The translations under genes were made by a program, and so were the position numbers. The notes below the pieces were generated by a model, which worked only from the letters and a program-made list of their open reading frames with translations, did no database searches and had not been told where the DNA came from. Positions 15,365 through 24,800 of a stretch of DNA of 64,000 bases are shown here, piece by piece (positions within the stretch are counted from its first letter, which is position 1; every line of letters starts with the position of its first letter). This DNA comes from Saccharopolyspora_D taberi (lineage in GTDB: Bacteria; Actinomycetota; Actinomycetes; Mycobacteriales; Pseudonocardiaceae): assembly GCF_039534165.1 (NCBI RefSeq), contig NZ_BAAAUX010000011.1, positions 558,001-622,000 on the forward strand, in the 5' to 3' direction.

Positions 15365-16711
15365 ATGTCTGACACGGCAATTCTGATCAACACCGCGGTC
15401 GCGGTAGCGGCCATCGTGGTGCTGATCATCAGGTTCAAGTTCAACCCGGTCGTCGCCCTCGTCCTGGGCTCCTGCTACCTGGGGCTCTCCGCCGGGCTCG
15501 GCGTCGAGAAGACGATGACCGCGATCACCGACGGCTTCGGCGACATCATGGCCGAGATCGGCCTCCTCATCGCCTTCGGCGTGCTCATCGGCGCCGTCCT
15601 GCGCGACCTGCGCGCCATCGAACGGCTGGTGGAAGCGCTGCTGCGAGCCGCAGGTCCGCAGCGCATCCCGCACGCCATGGCCCTGACGATCGCCACCTTC
15701 CTGCAGTCGATCTTCCTCGACGTGCTGCTGGTGATCTCCGCACCGCTGGCGAAGGCGATCGCGCCGAAGCTGGGGCGCTTCGGCACCGCGCGGATGGCCA
15801 CCGCCCTGGCCATCGGCCTGGAATGCGGAATCGTGTTCACCGTGCCCGGCGTCGGCGCCCTGGCGCTGGCCGCACTGCTCCACGTCCCGCTCGGCACCTA
15901 CCTGTTCTACGGCCTCATCGTGGTCATCCCGACCGTGGCGATCTCGATCTCCCTGATGACGTTCGTGTTCACCCGCGGCTGGTGGAAGCCGGAAGTCGAC
16001 GAACTGCCGCAACCAGACGCCGAGCCGGCCCCCGCGACCCGCAGCGATGACCCGGGTGCGCCGCGGACGGCGCCGCTCCTGGTGCTGTTCACGCCGCTGC
16101 TCGTCTCCCTGCTCCTGATCGCCGGCGGAGCGTTGGCCGACGTGCTCGAGTGGAAGAACCCGGTGGTGTCCTTCCTGTCGAACCCCGTCGTGGCCCTGAT
16201 GCTCGGCCTGATCGGGACCTGCTTCATCGGCCGGAGACTCATCGGACAGTCCACTGTGGAAGCCTCGCTCGGACGCGGCCTGCGCGACAGCGGTCAGATC
16301 CTGTTGCTCAACGGCGTCGGTGGCTGCCTCGCCGGGGTCATCGCGCTGACGGGGCTCGGCGACATCCTCGGCAGGTACTTCTCCGCCAACACCTGGGCAC
16401 CGCTGCTCCTGGTCTGGTTGATGGCGGCAGTCCTGCACGTCGCGGTCGGGTCGGTGACGATCTCGGCGATCACTTCGGCCGGGCTCCTCGCACCGGTCGC
16501 ACCGGTGCTCGGCCTCAACCCGGTGCTGATCGCGCTGGCCGCGGGCGCCGGATCCCTGTTCATGGTCCACCTGACCAGCAACACGTTCTGGCTCCTGCAG
16601 TCACTGCTGGGGCAAACCACTCGCGGGACTCTCAAGACGTGCTCGGTCGGCGTCTCCGTCGCCTCCGTCGTGGCGATGGGCCCGATCCTCGCGCTGAGCA
16701 TCGTCCTGTGA
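15365..16711 (+). CDS. GntP family permease (gluconate/organic acid:H+ symporter)
   Basis: A 448-residue membrane protein with about 12 helices. Family marks: VIRFKFNPVVALVLG near the start (the GntP N-terminal 'kfhpf.al' region), the internal IGAVLRDLRAIERL and FLQSIFLDVLLVISAPLAKAIA segments, and the C-terminal GSVTISAITSAGLLAP. GntP proteins import gluconate or other hydroxy-acids with protons. It is the first gene of an operon ending in glycerate kinase, so the imported acid is probably the pathway substrate. The central loop (~residues 205-240) is charged and Pro-rich. Confidence 0.92.
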   Translation: MSDTAILINTAVAVAAIVVLIIRFKFNPVVALVLGSCYLGLSAGLGVEKTMTAITDGFGDIMAEIGLLIAFGVLIGAVLRDLRAIERLVEALLRAAGPQRIPHAMALTIATFLQSIFLDVLLVISAPLAKAIAPKLGRFGTARMATALAIGLECGIVFTVPGVGALALAALLHVPLGTYLFYGLIVVIPTVAISISLMTFVFTRGWWKPEVDELPQPDAEPAPATRSDDPGAPRTAPLLVLFTPLLVSLLLIAGGALADVLEWKNPVVSFLSNPVVALMLGLIGTCFIGRRLIGQSTVEASLGRGLRDSGQILLLNGVGGCLAGVIALTGLGDILGRYFSANTWAPLLLVWLMAAVLHVAVGSVTISAITSAGLLAPVAPVLGLNPVLIALAAGAGSLFMVHLTSNTFWLLQSLLGQTTRGTLKTCSVGVSVASVVAMGPILALSIVL

Positions 16712-16740
16712 CGCCGAAACCCGATCGCGGAAGGGAAGAA

Positions 16741-17973
16741 ATGCGCGACGACAGCACCAGGTTCCCGTTGGAAGGCGTGCGCGTTCTCGAACTCGGCAAC
16801 TACATCGCCGCTCCGACCGCCGGGAGGATGCTGGCCGACTTCGGTGCCGAGGTGGTCAAGGTGGAACGCCCGGGCACCGGTGACGAGCTGAGGAACTGGC
16901 GGCTCTACGCCGGTTCGGTGTCAATGCTGTTCCACACCATCAACCGCAACAAGAAATCCGTCGTGCTGGACCTGAAGACCGACCGGGGACGCGCCGTCGT
17001 GCTGGATCTGGTGCGCCACTGCGACGTCGTCATCGAGAACTTCCGCCCCGGAACGCTGGAACGGTGGGGCCTGGGACCCGAGGCGTTGGAATCCGCCAAC
17101 CCGGATGTGGTTCTGGCGCGCATCTCGGGTTTCGGCCAGACCGGTCCGCTGGCCGACCGTCCCGGTTTCGCCGCGGTGGCCGAAGCGATGGGCGGGCTTC
17201 GAGATCTGGTGGGCGAAGCCGACCGTCCGCCCTCGCGCGTCGGAGTGTCCATAGGAGACTCCATCGCGGGCCTGCACGCCGCCTTCGGCATCGTCGTGTC
17301 GCTCCTGCAACGCGCGACGATGCGCAACGCTGACCAGCCGCGCCCACCGCTGACCGACCGCATCGTCGACATCGCGCTGTACGAAGCGGTTTTCTCCATG
17401 ATGGAGTCCCTGGTACCCGACTACCTCGCCCACGGCGTGCGGCGCCGGCGCGTCGGCGGCCGGATGGAAGGCATCGCCCCCACCAACGCCTACGCCTGCC
17501 GCGACGGCAGCAGCGTGGTCATCGCAGGCAACGGGGACTCGATCTTCCGCCGGTACATGCAAGCCATCGGCCGACCCGACCTCGCCGACGACCCGCGTCT
17601 GCAGACCAACGCCGGGCGATGGGCCCGACGCGACGAGCTCGACGGCGCCATCGAGGAGTGGACGAGCGCGCGCACCCGCGCGGACGTGCTGGAGGCCCTG
17701 GAGTCCGCGGGGGTGCCGGCGGGGCCGATCTACACGGCCGCCGACATCTGCGCCGACCAGCAGTACCAGGCACGCGGGATGATCCAGCAACTCGCGGTCG
17801 ACACCGGCGCGGGACAGCCCGTCGAGGTCGGATTCCCCGGTGTCGTACCGGTCATCGGCCCGACGTCGCTGCCACTGCGCTCGCCCGGGCCCGCGCTCGG
17901 CGAGCACACCGACGAGGTGCTCGGCTCGCTGCTGGGGATGAGCCCCGACCAGATCGAGGAGGCACGGAAGTGA
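16741..17973 (+). CDS. CaiB/BaiF-type (family III) CoA-transferase
   Basis: A 410-residue enzyme; the ATG at 16741 follows AAGGGAAGAA. Typical start GVRVLELGNYIAAPTAGRMLADFGAEVVKVE, then NRNKKSVVLDLKTDRGR, VIENFRPGTLERWGLG and ISGFGQTGPLADRPGF. The catalytic Asp, D173, is in VGVSIGDSIAG. Family III enzymes form interlocked dimers and move CoA between carboxylic acids through an Asp-anhydride. In the operon it would activate the imported acid before cleavage by the lyase encoded next; a 4-bp GTGA overlap couples their translation. Confidence 0.92.
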   Translation: MRDDSTRFPLEGVRVLELGNYIAAPTAGRMLADFGAEVVKVERPGTGDELRNWRLYAGSVSMLFHTINRNKKSVVLDLKTDRGRAVVLDLVRHCDVVIENFRPGTLERWGLGPEALESANPDVVLARISGFGQTGPLADRPGFAAVAEAMGGLRDLVGEADRPPSRVGVSIGDSIAGLHAAFGIVVSLLQRATMRNADQPRPPLTDRIVDIALYEAVFSMMESLVPDYLAHGVRRRRVGGRMEGIAPTNAYACRDGSSVVIAGNGDSIFRRYMQAIGRPDLADDPRLQTNAGRWARRDELDGAIEEWTSARTRADVLEALESAGVPAGPIYTAADICADQQYQARGMIQQLAVDTGAGQPVEVGFPGVVPVIGPTSLPLRSPGPALGEHTDEVLGSLLGMSPDQIEEARK

Positions 17974-18911
17974 CGAAGCCCGAGACCACCCTCCGCGACG
18001 TGACGTTGCGCGATGGCCTGCAGCTAACCGGGAAGCAGTTGTCCTCCGAGCGCAAGGTGGCGGTCGTCCGGGAGCTGCTGCGGCTCGGCGTCCCCAGCAT
18101 CGAGGTCGGTTCGCTGGCGCGCGCCGACCTCGTGCCCTCCATGGCCAACACGCTCGAAGTCATCGAGGAGCTGACCCCCGACGAACGCGCCCGCTGCTGG
18201 GTGTGGGTGGCCACCCCGCGCCACGTGCAACGCGCGGTCCAGGCCGGAGCGGTCAACTTCCAGTACTGCCTGTCGGCCTCCGACAACCACAACAAGGCCA
18301 ACATCGGACGCTCCACAGAGGACAGCCTGGCTGCCATGCCACAGGCGGTCGAGCACGCTCATGCGGCGGGTGGACGCATCCAGCTGTGCATTGCCACCGC
18401 CTTCACCTGCCCCTTCGACGGATTCGTTCCCGAGCAGCGAGTTCTCGACATCGCCGCCGACCCCCGCACGAGCGGCGCCGCCGACATCGTCGTCTGCGAC
18501 ACCCTCGGCCAAGCCGTCCCAACACAGGTCAGCAACCTGATCACCAGAATCGTCCAGCACACGCCGCCACGCCGGATCGTCTACCACGGACACGACACCT
18601 GGGGGCTCGGCGTGGCCAACTCCCTGGCCGCCGCCGCAGCCGGAGCCGGCGAGGTCGACGGCGCGCTCGGCGGTCTCGGCGGATGCCCGTTCGCTCCCGG
18701 CGCGAGCGGCAACGCGGCAACCGAAGACCTGCTGTTCGCGCTTCGCCCGGACTGGCTCACGCCGGACACCTTCGCCCGGATAGTCGAGCTCTCCGGCGAA
18801 CTCCTCGACGAACTCGGCGAACCGAACAGATCCCGCGCCGCGCAAGGAGCCCGTTCCAGCGCCACCGCCTTCCCGTGGGCGCTCGCGCACGAGAAGGAGG
18901 CATGCCGATGA
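17970..18911 (+). CDS. HMG-CoA-lyase-like (HMGL) acyl-CoA lyase
   Basis: A 313-residue TIM-barrel lyase. The GTG start overlaps the CoA-transferase stop. Signature residues are all present: LRDVTLRDGLQ (metal Asp and catalytic Arg), the HGHDTWGLGVANS metal-His pair, and GGLGGCPFAPGASGNAATED, the HMG-CoA lyase signature with its catalytic Cys. HMGL enzymes split 3-hydroxy-3-substituted acyl-CoAs into acetyl-CoA and a keto acid. Since a D-2-hydroxyacid dehydrogenase and a glycerate kinase follow, I infer that the keto product is hydroxypyruvate or glyoxylate-like rather than acetoacetate. Confidence 0.9.
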   Translation: MTKPETTLRDVTLRDGLQLTGKQLSSERKVAVVRELLRLGVPSIEVGSLARADLVPSMANTLEVIEELTPDERARCWVWVATPRHVQRAVQAGAVNFQYCLSASDNHNKANIGRSTEDSLAAMPQAVEHAHAAGGRIQLCIATAFTCPFDGFVPEQRVLDIAADPRTSGAADIVVCDTLGQAVPTQVSNLITRIVQHTPPRRIVYHGHDTWGLGVANSLAAAAAGAGEVDGALGGLGGCPFAPGASGNAATEDLLFALRPDWLTPDTFARIVELSGELLDELGEPNRSRAAQGARSSATAFPWALAHEKEACR

Positions 18912-19891
18912 CCGACCCGACGTTCCTCGTGACCACGCCACTGCCCGAGCCCGGCATGCACATGCTGCGGGCGGCGGGCAAGGTCGTGGTGCCAGAGCGG
19001 CAGCTCACTGCGGACGAGCTCACCACCGCATGCTCCTCCGGTGGCCACGACATCGTCGTCGCACAGCTGACCGACGTGCTCGACAAGGCCACCCTCGCGA
19101 CCGCCACGGTTCGCGGCATCTCCAACTTCGCCGTCGGTTACGACAACGTCGACATCACCGCGGCGACCGACCGAGGCATCCTCGTCTGCAACACACCTGG
19201 TGTCCTCACCGCCGCGACCGCGGACGTGACGATGCTGTTGATCCTGTCGACCGCCCGACGCTGCGTGGAAGCCGACGGATACCTGCGAAGCGGCCAGTTC
19301 CGAGGCTGGCAACCGGAACTGCTCCTCGGCTCCGACGTCACCGGCGCCGCACTGGGCCTGGTCGGCTTCGGCCGGATCGCCAGGGCAACGGCCGAACGCG
19401 CCCTCGGGTTCGGCATGACCGTGCACTACACCGCCCGCCATCCGGTTCCCCACGACGATCTCGGTCCGCTCGCCGGGCGGGTGCGGTTCGCCGAGTTGGA
19501 CGAAATCGTGCGCACCAGCGACTTCCTCTCCTTGCACGTCCCGCTGACCGCGGACACCCACCACCTCGTCAACACCGACACCCTGCGCGCGATGAAGCCC
19601 ACGGCTTATCTGATCAACACCGCGCGCGGGCCGATCGTGGACGAGCGGGCGCTGGTCACCGCGCTGCGCGACGGCGAGATCGCGGGTGCCGGTCTCGACG
19701 TCTACGAGCAGGAACCCGAAGTGGCCGAAGGTCTCGCGGAACTTCCGAACACCACCTTGCTTCCGCATCTGGGCAGCGCCACTCGCTCGGTGCGCGCCAC
19801 GATGGCGCGCCTGTGCGCCGCCAACGCGATCGCCATGGCGCGCGGTGACATGCCCGAGCATGCGGTGAACCCGGAGGTGTGGGGAGCGTGA
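18908..19891 (+). CDS. D-isomer-specific 2-hydroxyacid dehydrogenase (hydroxypyruvate/glyoxylate reductase type)
   Basis: A 327-residue NAD(P)-dependent enzyme. The ATG at 18908 overlaps the lyase stop (ATGA) and has AAGGAGG seven bases upstream. An ATG six bases earlier is too close to that site. The lid/NAD domain shows LGLVGFGRIARATAERALGFG. The catalytic residues are Arg in LINTARGPIVDE, Glu in DVYEQEP and His in LLPHLGSAT, as in D-glycerate dehydrogenases. It probably reduces hydroxypyruvate (or tartronate semialdehyde-type) to D-glycerate for the kinase encoded next. Confidence 0.9.
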   Translation: MTDPTFLVTTPLPEPGMHMLRAAGKVVVPERQLTADELTTACSSGGHDIVVAQLTDVLDKATLATATVRGISNFAVGYDNVDITAATDRGILVCNTPGVLTAATADVTMLLILSTARRCVEADGYLRSGQFRGWQPELLLGSDVTGAALGLVGFGRIARATAERALGFGMTVHYTARHPVPHDDLGPLAGRVRFAELDEIVRTSDFLSLHVPLTADTHHLVNTDTLRAMKPTAYLINTARGPIVDERALVTALRDGEIAGAGLDVYEQEPEVAEGLAELPNTTLLPHLGSATRSVRATMARLCAANAIAMARGDMPEHAVNPEVWGA

Positions 19892-20874
19892 AGGTTCTGA
19901 TCGCCCCGGACAGCTTCAAGGGCACCTACACAGCGCGCCAGGTTGCCGAAGCGGTCGGTCGCGGCCTGGCCGATTCGGGTACCGATCCGGTGCTGATGCC
20001 GGTCGCCGATGGCGGCGAGGGCACTCTCGACGTGCTCGCAGAACCGCTGGGCCTGCGATTCGTCCCCGCTACGGCCCGAAACCCGTGGGGTGCGGCCTGC
20101 GAGGGCGCCTTTGCCGTCACGGCCTCCGGAACGGCCTTCGTCGAACTGGCCAGCGTCTGCGGTATCGATGCACCCCACGACGGCTTCCGCGATCCGATCG
20201 CTGCGGACACCTACGGCGTCGGGATGCTCATGTCCGCGGCTGTGCGGCACGGCGCCGAACGGATCGTGGTGGCCACTGGCGGATCGGCCACCACCGACGG
20301 CGGGGTCGGAGCGCTTCGCGCGCTGGAGGAACGCGGCGGTCTGGGTGGCACGTCGCTCACGATCTTGACCGACGTGACCACGTCCTACACCGACGCGGCA
20401 CGCGTGTTCGGCCCGCAGAAAGGAGCGAGCCCGGCTCAGGTCGCGGTGCTGGAGCAACGGCTGCGCGAGACGGCGACCCTGTTGCGCCGAGACCCCTCGC
20501 ACGTGCCCGCCACCGGTGCGGCCGGCGGTTTCGCGGGCGCAATGTGGGCCGAGCACGACGCCGAACTCGTCTCAGGCGCCGACTTCGTCCTCGACGCCCT
20601 CACCGCCCACGAGCACCTCGCGCAAGCCGACGCGGTCGTGCTCGGTGAGGGCCGGATCGACTCCCAGAGCGGCCAGGGCAAGATCGTCTCCGCGTTGCTC
20701 GCACGTTCCCGATCAGTTCCGCGATTCGCCGTGGTGGGCTCGGTCGGCGCCGATCTCGGCGGCCTCCACGAGGAGTTCCGGCAGATCCTGATCGCCGGGG
20801 ACGAGCCCGCGATGCGGGCGGCGGGGCGGACGATCGGCCGGGAACTGGTCGGCTCGGGCGACGAGCCCGGGTGA
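19888..20874 (+). CDS. Glycerate kinase (GarK/GlxK type, glycerate 2-kinase)
   Basis: A 328-residue kinase; GTG at 19888 overlaps the dehydrogenase stop, giving the canonical N-terminus VKVLIAPDSFKG. PVADGGEGTLDVL, VVATGGSATTDGGVG, the VFGPQKGAS motif and VVLGEGRIDSQSGQGKI are the hallmark blocks of the GarK family. These make 2-phosphoglycerate from D-glycerate and ATP and so feed lower glycolysis. Translational coupling through the operon implies glycerate is a pathway intermediate. Confidence 0.95.
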   Translation: MKVLIAPDSFKGTYTARQVAEAVGRGLADSGTDPVLMPVADGGEGTLDVLAEPLGLRFVPATARNPWGAACEGAFAVTASGTAFVELASVCGIDAPHDGFRDPIAADTYGVGMLMSAAVRHGAERIVVATGGSATTDGGVGALRALEERGGLGGTSLTILTDVTTSYTDAARVFGPQKGASPAQVAVLEQRLRETATLLRRDPSHVPATGAAGGFAGAMWAEHDAELVSGADFVLDALTAHEHLAQADAVVLGEGRIDSQSGQGKIVSALLARSRSVPRFAVVGSVGADLGGLHEEFRQILIAGDEPAMRAAGRTIGRELVGSGDEPG

Positions 20875-20938
20875 TCCGCACCGACTTGCGCCAGAGCACC
20901 GCCTGGCTGTGGATGCCAGGCCACAAGGAGGATGCCCA

Positions 20939-21340
20939 ATGCGAATCAACCACCTTGATCACCTCGTCCTGACGGTGGCCGACCCGGCCAGGACCATCGC
21001 CTTCTACACCCAAGTCCTCGGCATGGAGGAAACCACCTTCAACGGTGGCCGGAAGGCCCTGAGCTTCGGAACCTCCAAGATCAACCTGCACCAGGCGGGC
21101 AACGAGTTCGAGCCGAAAGCGCACCGTCCCACACCGGGATCGGCCGACCTCTGCTTCGTCGCCGACGACCCACTCGACCAGATCGTCACGGAACTAGAGA
21201 GCGCGGGCGTACCCATCGAAGAAGGCCCCGTGACAAGAACCGGCGCAGTGGGCACAATCGTCAGCGTCTACGTGCGCGACCCGGACGACAACCTGATCGA
21301 GATCAGCAACTACACGTCGACCACGCCGCCGCACTCATGA
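20939..21340 (+). CDS. VOC (glyoxalase/dioxygenase superfamily) protein
   Basis: A 133-residue protein, last of the IclR-linked operon; AAGGAGG lies seven bases before the ATG at 20939. It begins INHLDHLVLTVADPARTIAFYTQVLGME (metal-ligand His 8 region), continues with KINLHQAG and ends with YVRDPDDNLIEISNY, whose Glu is a metal ligand. Single-domain VOC proteins of this GLOD5-like type include lactoylglutathione-lyase relatives and epimerases. In this operon it could be an epimerase or isomerase preparing the substrate; that is a guess. Confidence 0.88.
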   Translation: MRINHLDHLVLTVADPARTIAFYTQVLGMEETTFNGGRKALSFGTSKINLHQAGNEFEPKAHRPTPGSADLCFVADDPLDQIVTELESAGVPIEEGPVTRTGAVGTIVSVYVRDPDDNLIEISNYTSTTPPHS

Positions 21341-21363
21341 TGGCTCAGGGCCGACCGACGCAC

Positions 21364-21654
21364 TTAACGCCGATGCGCACGGGCACACTTCCACGGCTCC
21401 GCCAGGATCGGCCTCAGGCGGGTTGCAGGCGATACCCCGTTGACCCGGCGGTTCACGTATCGCAAGCCGAGAAGCACCAGAATCACCACGAAGAGGTCGG
21501 TGAGTGTCCACAGTGACCACCACTCGTGCGGATGACCGTGCGACCACACAAGAACCGCCGACACAACACCACCGAGGATCGACAGGAAGGACAGAATCCG
21601 CAAGGTATGCAACAAAACCTCCGAGAACGCCAGGCGAAGCCGCTCCAACTCCAC
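21364..21654 (-). CDS. Putative small two-helix membrane protein
   Basis: About 96 residues if started at the GTG at 21654; the ribosome-binding site is poor and the frame is open upstream into the divergent gene, so the start is uncertain. Two transmembrane helices are clear: LRILSFLSILGGVVSAVLVW and WTLTDLFVVILVLLGLRYV, followed by a basic tail. No family recognised. It is divergent from the first NACHT gene. Confidence 0.35.
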   Translation of the reverse strand: MELERLRLAFSEVLLHTLRILSFLSILGGVVSAVLVWSHGHPHEWWSLWTLTDLFVVILVLLGLRYVNRRVNGVSPATRLRPILAEPWKCARAHRR

Positions 21655-21804
21655 CCACCACGTTCTGCTGTGGCCGTGAGCACACCGTGAGACCCCGGTG
21701 AAAGGACTCTCATCCACGGCCGCCGCCCGCTTCTCCGTCGGTTGGCCGATTTGGCAGTGATTGTGCTCCCGGCGCAGGGGCGTGATCCCTATCATGGTGG
21801 CCTC

Positions 21805-24800
21805 ATGACGGGCAGTGGCGATGGGGGCGAAGCGGTGCAGGGGCGGTATGACAGCAGCTCCGCCAGGCCAGAGGTGCACAACGCGGTCGGGGGAAAGGTA
21901 CACGGACCGGTGGTGCAAGCCGGCCGCATCGAGGGCGGGGTCCACCAGCACTACACGGTCGGTTGGCAGTGGTGGGCCGGTGCGGTCGTGGTGTGGCTGA
22001 TCTTGTTGGCATGCCTGCTGCTGGTCGTGCTTTCCGGTGAGCGGGCGCCTGGGTGGTGGCAGGTCGTTTTGCTGGCCGGGCCCGTGTTCACGGTGGGATT
22101 GCCGGCGTTTTGGTGGCTGTTCCGTCGTGCCCGTCGCGCGGGATTTCAGGGCCGTGTGCCGGAAGAAGCGTTGTCCTCACTCCGAAGCCAGGTTCGCCGT
22201 CAGTGGTTGGACGAGCTGGGAAGGCGGAGGTTGCAGCAACCTCGGCCGCTGCGCTTGCGGTGGCGGCCGACGTCTCGCCGGGTGCGGGTGGCGGCGTCCG
22301 ACGGCGATGCCGGGCTTGCGTTTCAGCGGGGTGAACTTGTGCAGGACACCGGAGATCGTCGCCCCGCCGCCCATGCCCTGGTGGAGGCGTTTCGCCGGAC
22401 TGAAGGCGAGCAATTGGTCGTGCTCGGTGAACCGGGCGCCGGCAAGAGCACCCTGGCACTACTGTTCACCCTCGCCTTCATCGAGAAACTGGAATCCTCG
22501 GCTCCGGTCCCAGTGCTGCTTACGGCGGCCGACTGGAACAGCCGTGAACCTGTCGAAAAATGGATCGCCAGGAGGATCAGCGAAGACTACCCGGTGCTGT
22601 CCCGGAGGCAGGCGCGGCTCCTGCTCGACGAGGGCCGGATCCTCCCGGTGCTGGACGGTCTCGACGAGATCCACGCGCAGCGGCTGGACGAGGCGCTGCC
22701 CGACCTCGACCGGTCCGCCGCCACAGGTCTCCAGATGGTGATCACCTGCCGCAGCAACGAGTTCGAGCGCGCCGTACGGAAGAACGGGGCGCTGTCGCAC
22801 GCGGCGGTCGTCGAGATCGACCCCATCGACGTCGACAGCGCGAAGATCTACCTGGAGCAGGCTGAGATCGAGGACTCGAACCGCTGGGCCTCCGTCATCA
22901 CGGCGATGGAGAACGATCCGGACGGCAACACCGCGAGTCTGCTGTCCACCCCGCTGATGCTCAGCCTGGCGCGCCGCGTCTACCGGCGAACCGAAAGCAG
23001 ACCGCAGCGGCTCACCGAGTTCGCCACCCTCGCGGCCGCCGAGCGGCACCTGCTGGACGAACTCATTCCCAGCACCTACGAGGACGAACGGGAGTGGAAG
23101 CAGGCGCGGCGGTGGCTTGTTTTCCTCTCGCACCATCTCCACGATCGGATTCGGACGACCAACTTCGAGTGGTGGCAGCTCGCCCGCGCCGTTCCCCGGT
23201 GGGTGATCGCGCTACTGGCGGCAGTCCTGACGGGCGTCGCGGCTACGCCAGTCCTCGTGCTGGGCATCGTCACCGACCTCGGATATCAGATCGAGTTCCC
23301 CGTTCTGCTGGTGACTTGCCTGGCGGTGGCCGGAATGATCGGCCTGAATTTGGGGCGTTCAGCGTACGCCGTGGGGCCCTCCGAACGGCCTGTGCGGGCG
23401 GTGCTCGGTGGCGTATTGCGGGATCTTGCTGCTTTTGTCACGGCGTTCTGCGTGATCGCCACTGGCGCCCTGCTGATCTCTTACACAGCTGATCCGCAGG
23501 CGGCAGAGGGCACCGTGGTCTCTCTCGCGGTTTCGTGGCAGACGAGGCAGTTGCGGGACGCGCTGGTCGTAGTGGGCGCCGTCGTGTTGGCGGTCAGTCT
23601 GATCGCCAACGTGCTGTGGGTGCGCCACGGGGGGATGCCGCAGCGCAGCACGCCTCGGCTCCGCACGCTGATACCGAATCTCGTCGTAGGCGCGGCGGTC
23701 GGAGCCGTTGTCGTGATCAGCTTTGTCTTCGTGATCGAGGCAACCAGCGGTGCCGTCCGTGGGTCTGGGTCCGAACCCGAAGGCGTCGGCGTGATCAGTG
23801 GTGTTTTCGCGTTGCTCATCGGGCTTCCGCTTGGTGTGGCGCGGTGGGTGACCACTCCCGACGTGCAGCACGCGGCTCGTTCACCGCGCACGGTTCTCGG
23901 CAAGGATCGCGCAGCGCTGTTCGGGGCGGTCGGAGCCAGCAGCGCGCCGATCCTTGCCGTGTCGGTTCTGGCCTCGGTTTCTTCCGAGGAGGGGTTGCAG
24001 TGGCCGGACGTGCTGTTCCCGCTGGGGATCGGTTACGTGGTCGCCGCAGTTGTGCTTTTCGGCTCCGGGAACGCGTGGATGTCCTACACGATCGCTCGGC
24101 TGTGGCTTGCCGCCTGGGGATGCCTGCCCTGGCGTCTGTTTCGGTTTCTCGGCAGGGCTCACGAGGCCGAGCTCCTGCGCCAGGTCGGAGCTGTGTACCA
24201 ATTCCGGCACGACAGGCTCAGAACGCACTTGGCCGAACGAGGGGCAGAAGGGAAGGTCCTGCCCCGCTTCGCCCTGACGGCGAACTCCCGCGGTGCGCCG
24301 GGTTCGACCGCACTCCAGCGCACGTCCTGGCGAGGCGTGGTCAGCACTGCCCTCGGAATCGGCGTCCTCGCCGGTACCCTTACATTCCTCTACCCGCCTC
24401 ACGGTCCACAAACCGTGGCGGCTTTCACGCTCTACGATGTCGGGGTGCTGGACAAGGCGGCGTCCAGTCGTGACGGTGGCACCGTCGTGATCGCTGGCGA
24501 CGCAACAGCGGTGCTGTCGGAGGGTCGGGTGACCCGTCTTCTTCCCGTGGCCAGCGGCGAGTTCTTGTCGCTCAGCCCGAACGGAGACCTGCTCGCGGTG
24601 CTCGGCTACGCCGGAGCTCCTCAGCTGGAGCTCTGGAACACGCGCACCGGTCAACGACTGCACACGCCAGGCCTGTTGAACTACCCCGGAAACATCAGAG
24701 GGATCGGATTCAGCCAGGACGGTGAAGTCCTCGCGATCAGGGATGAAGAACGCGGAGTAGCCCTGTGGAACGTCCACACCGACCAACCCGTCCAAGTCCT

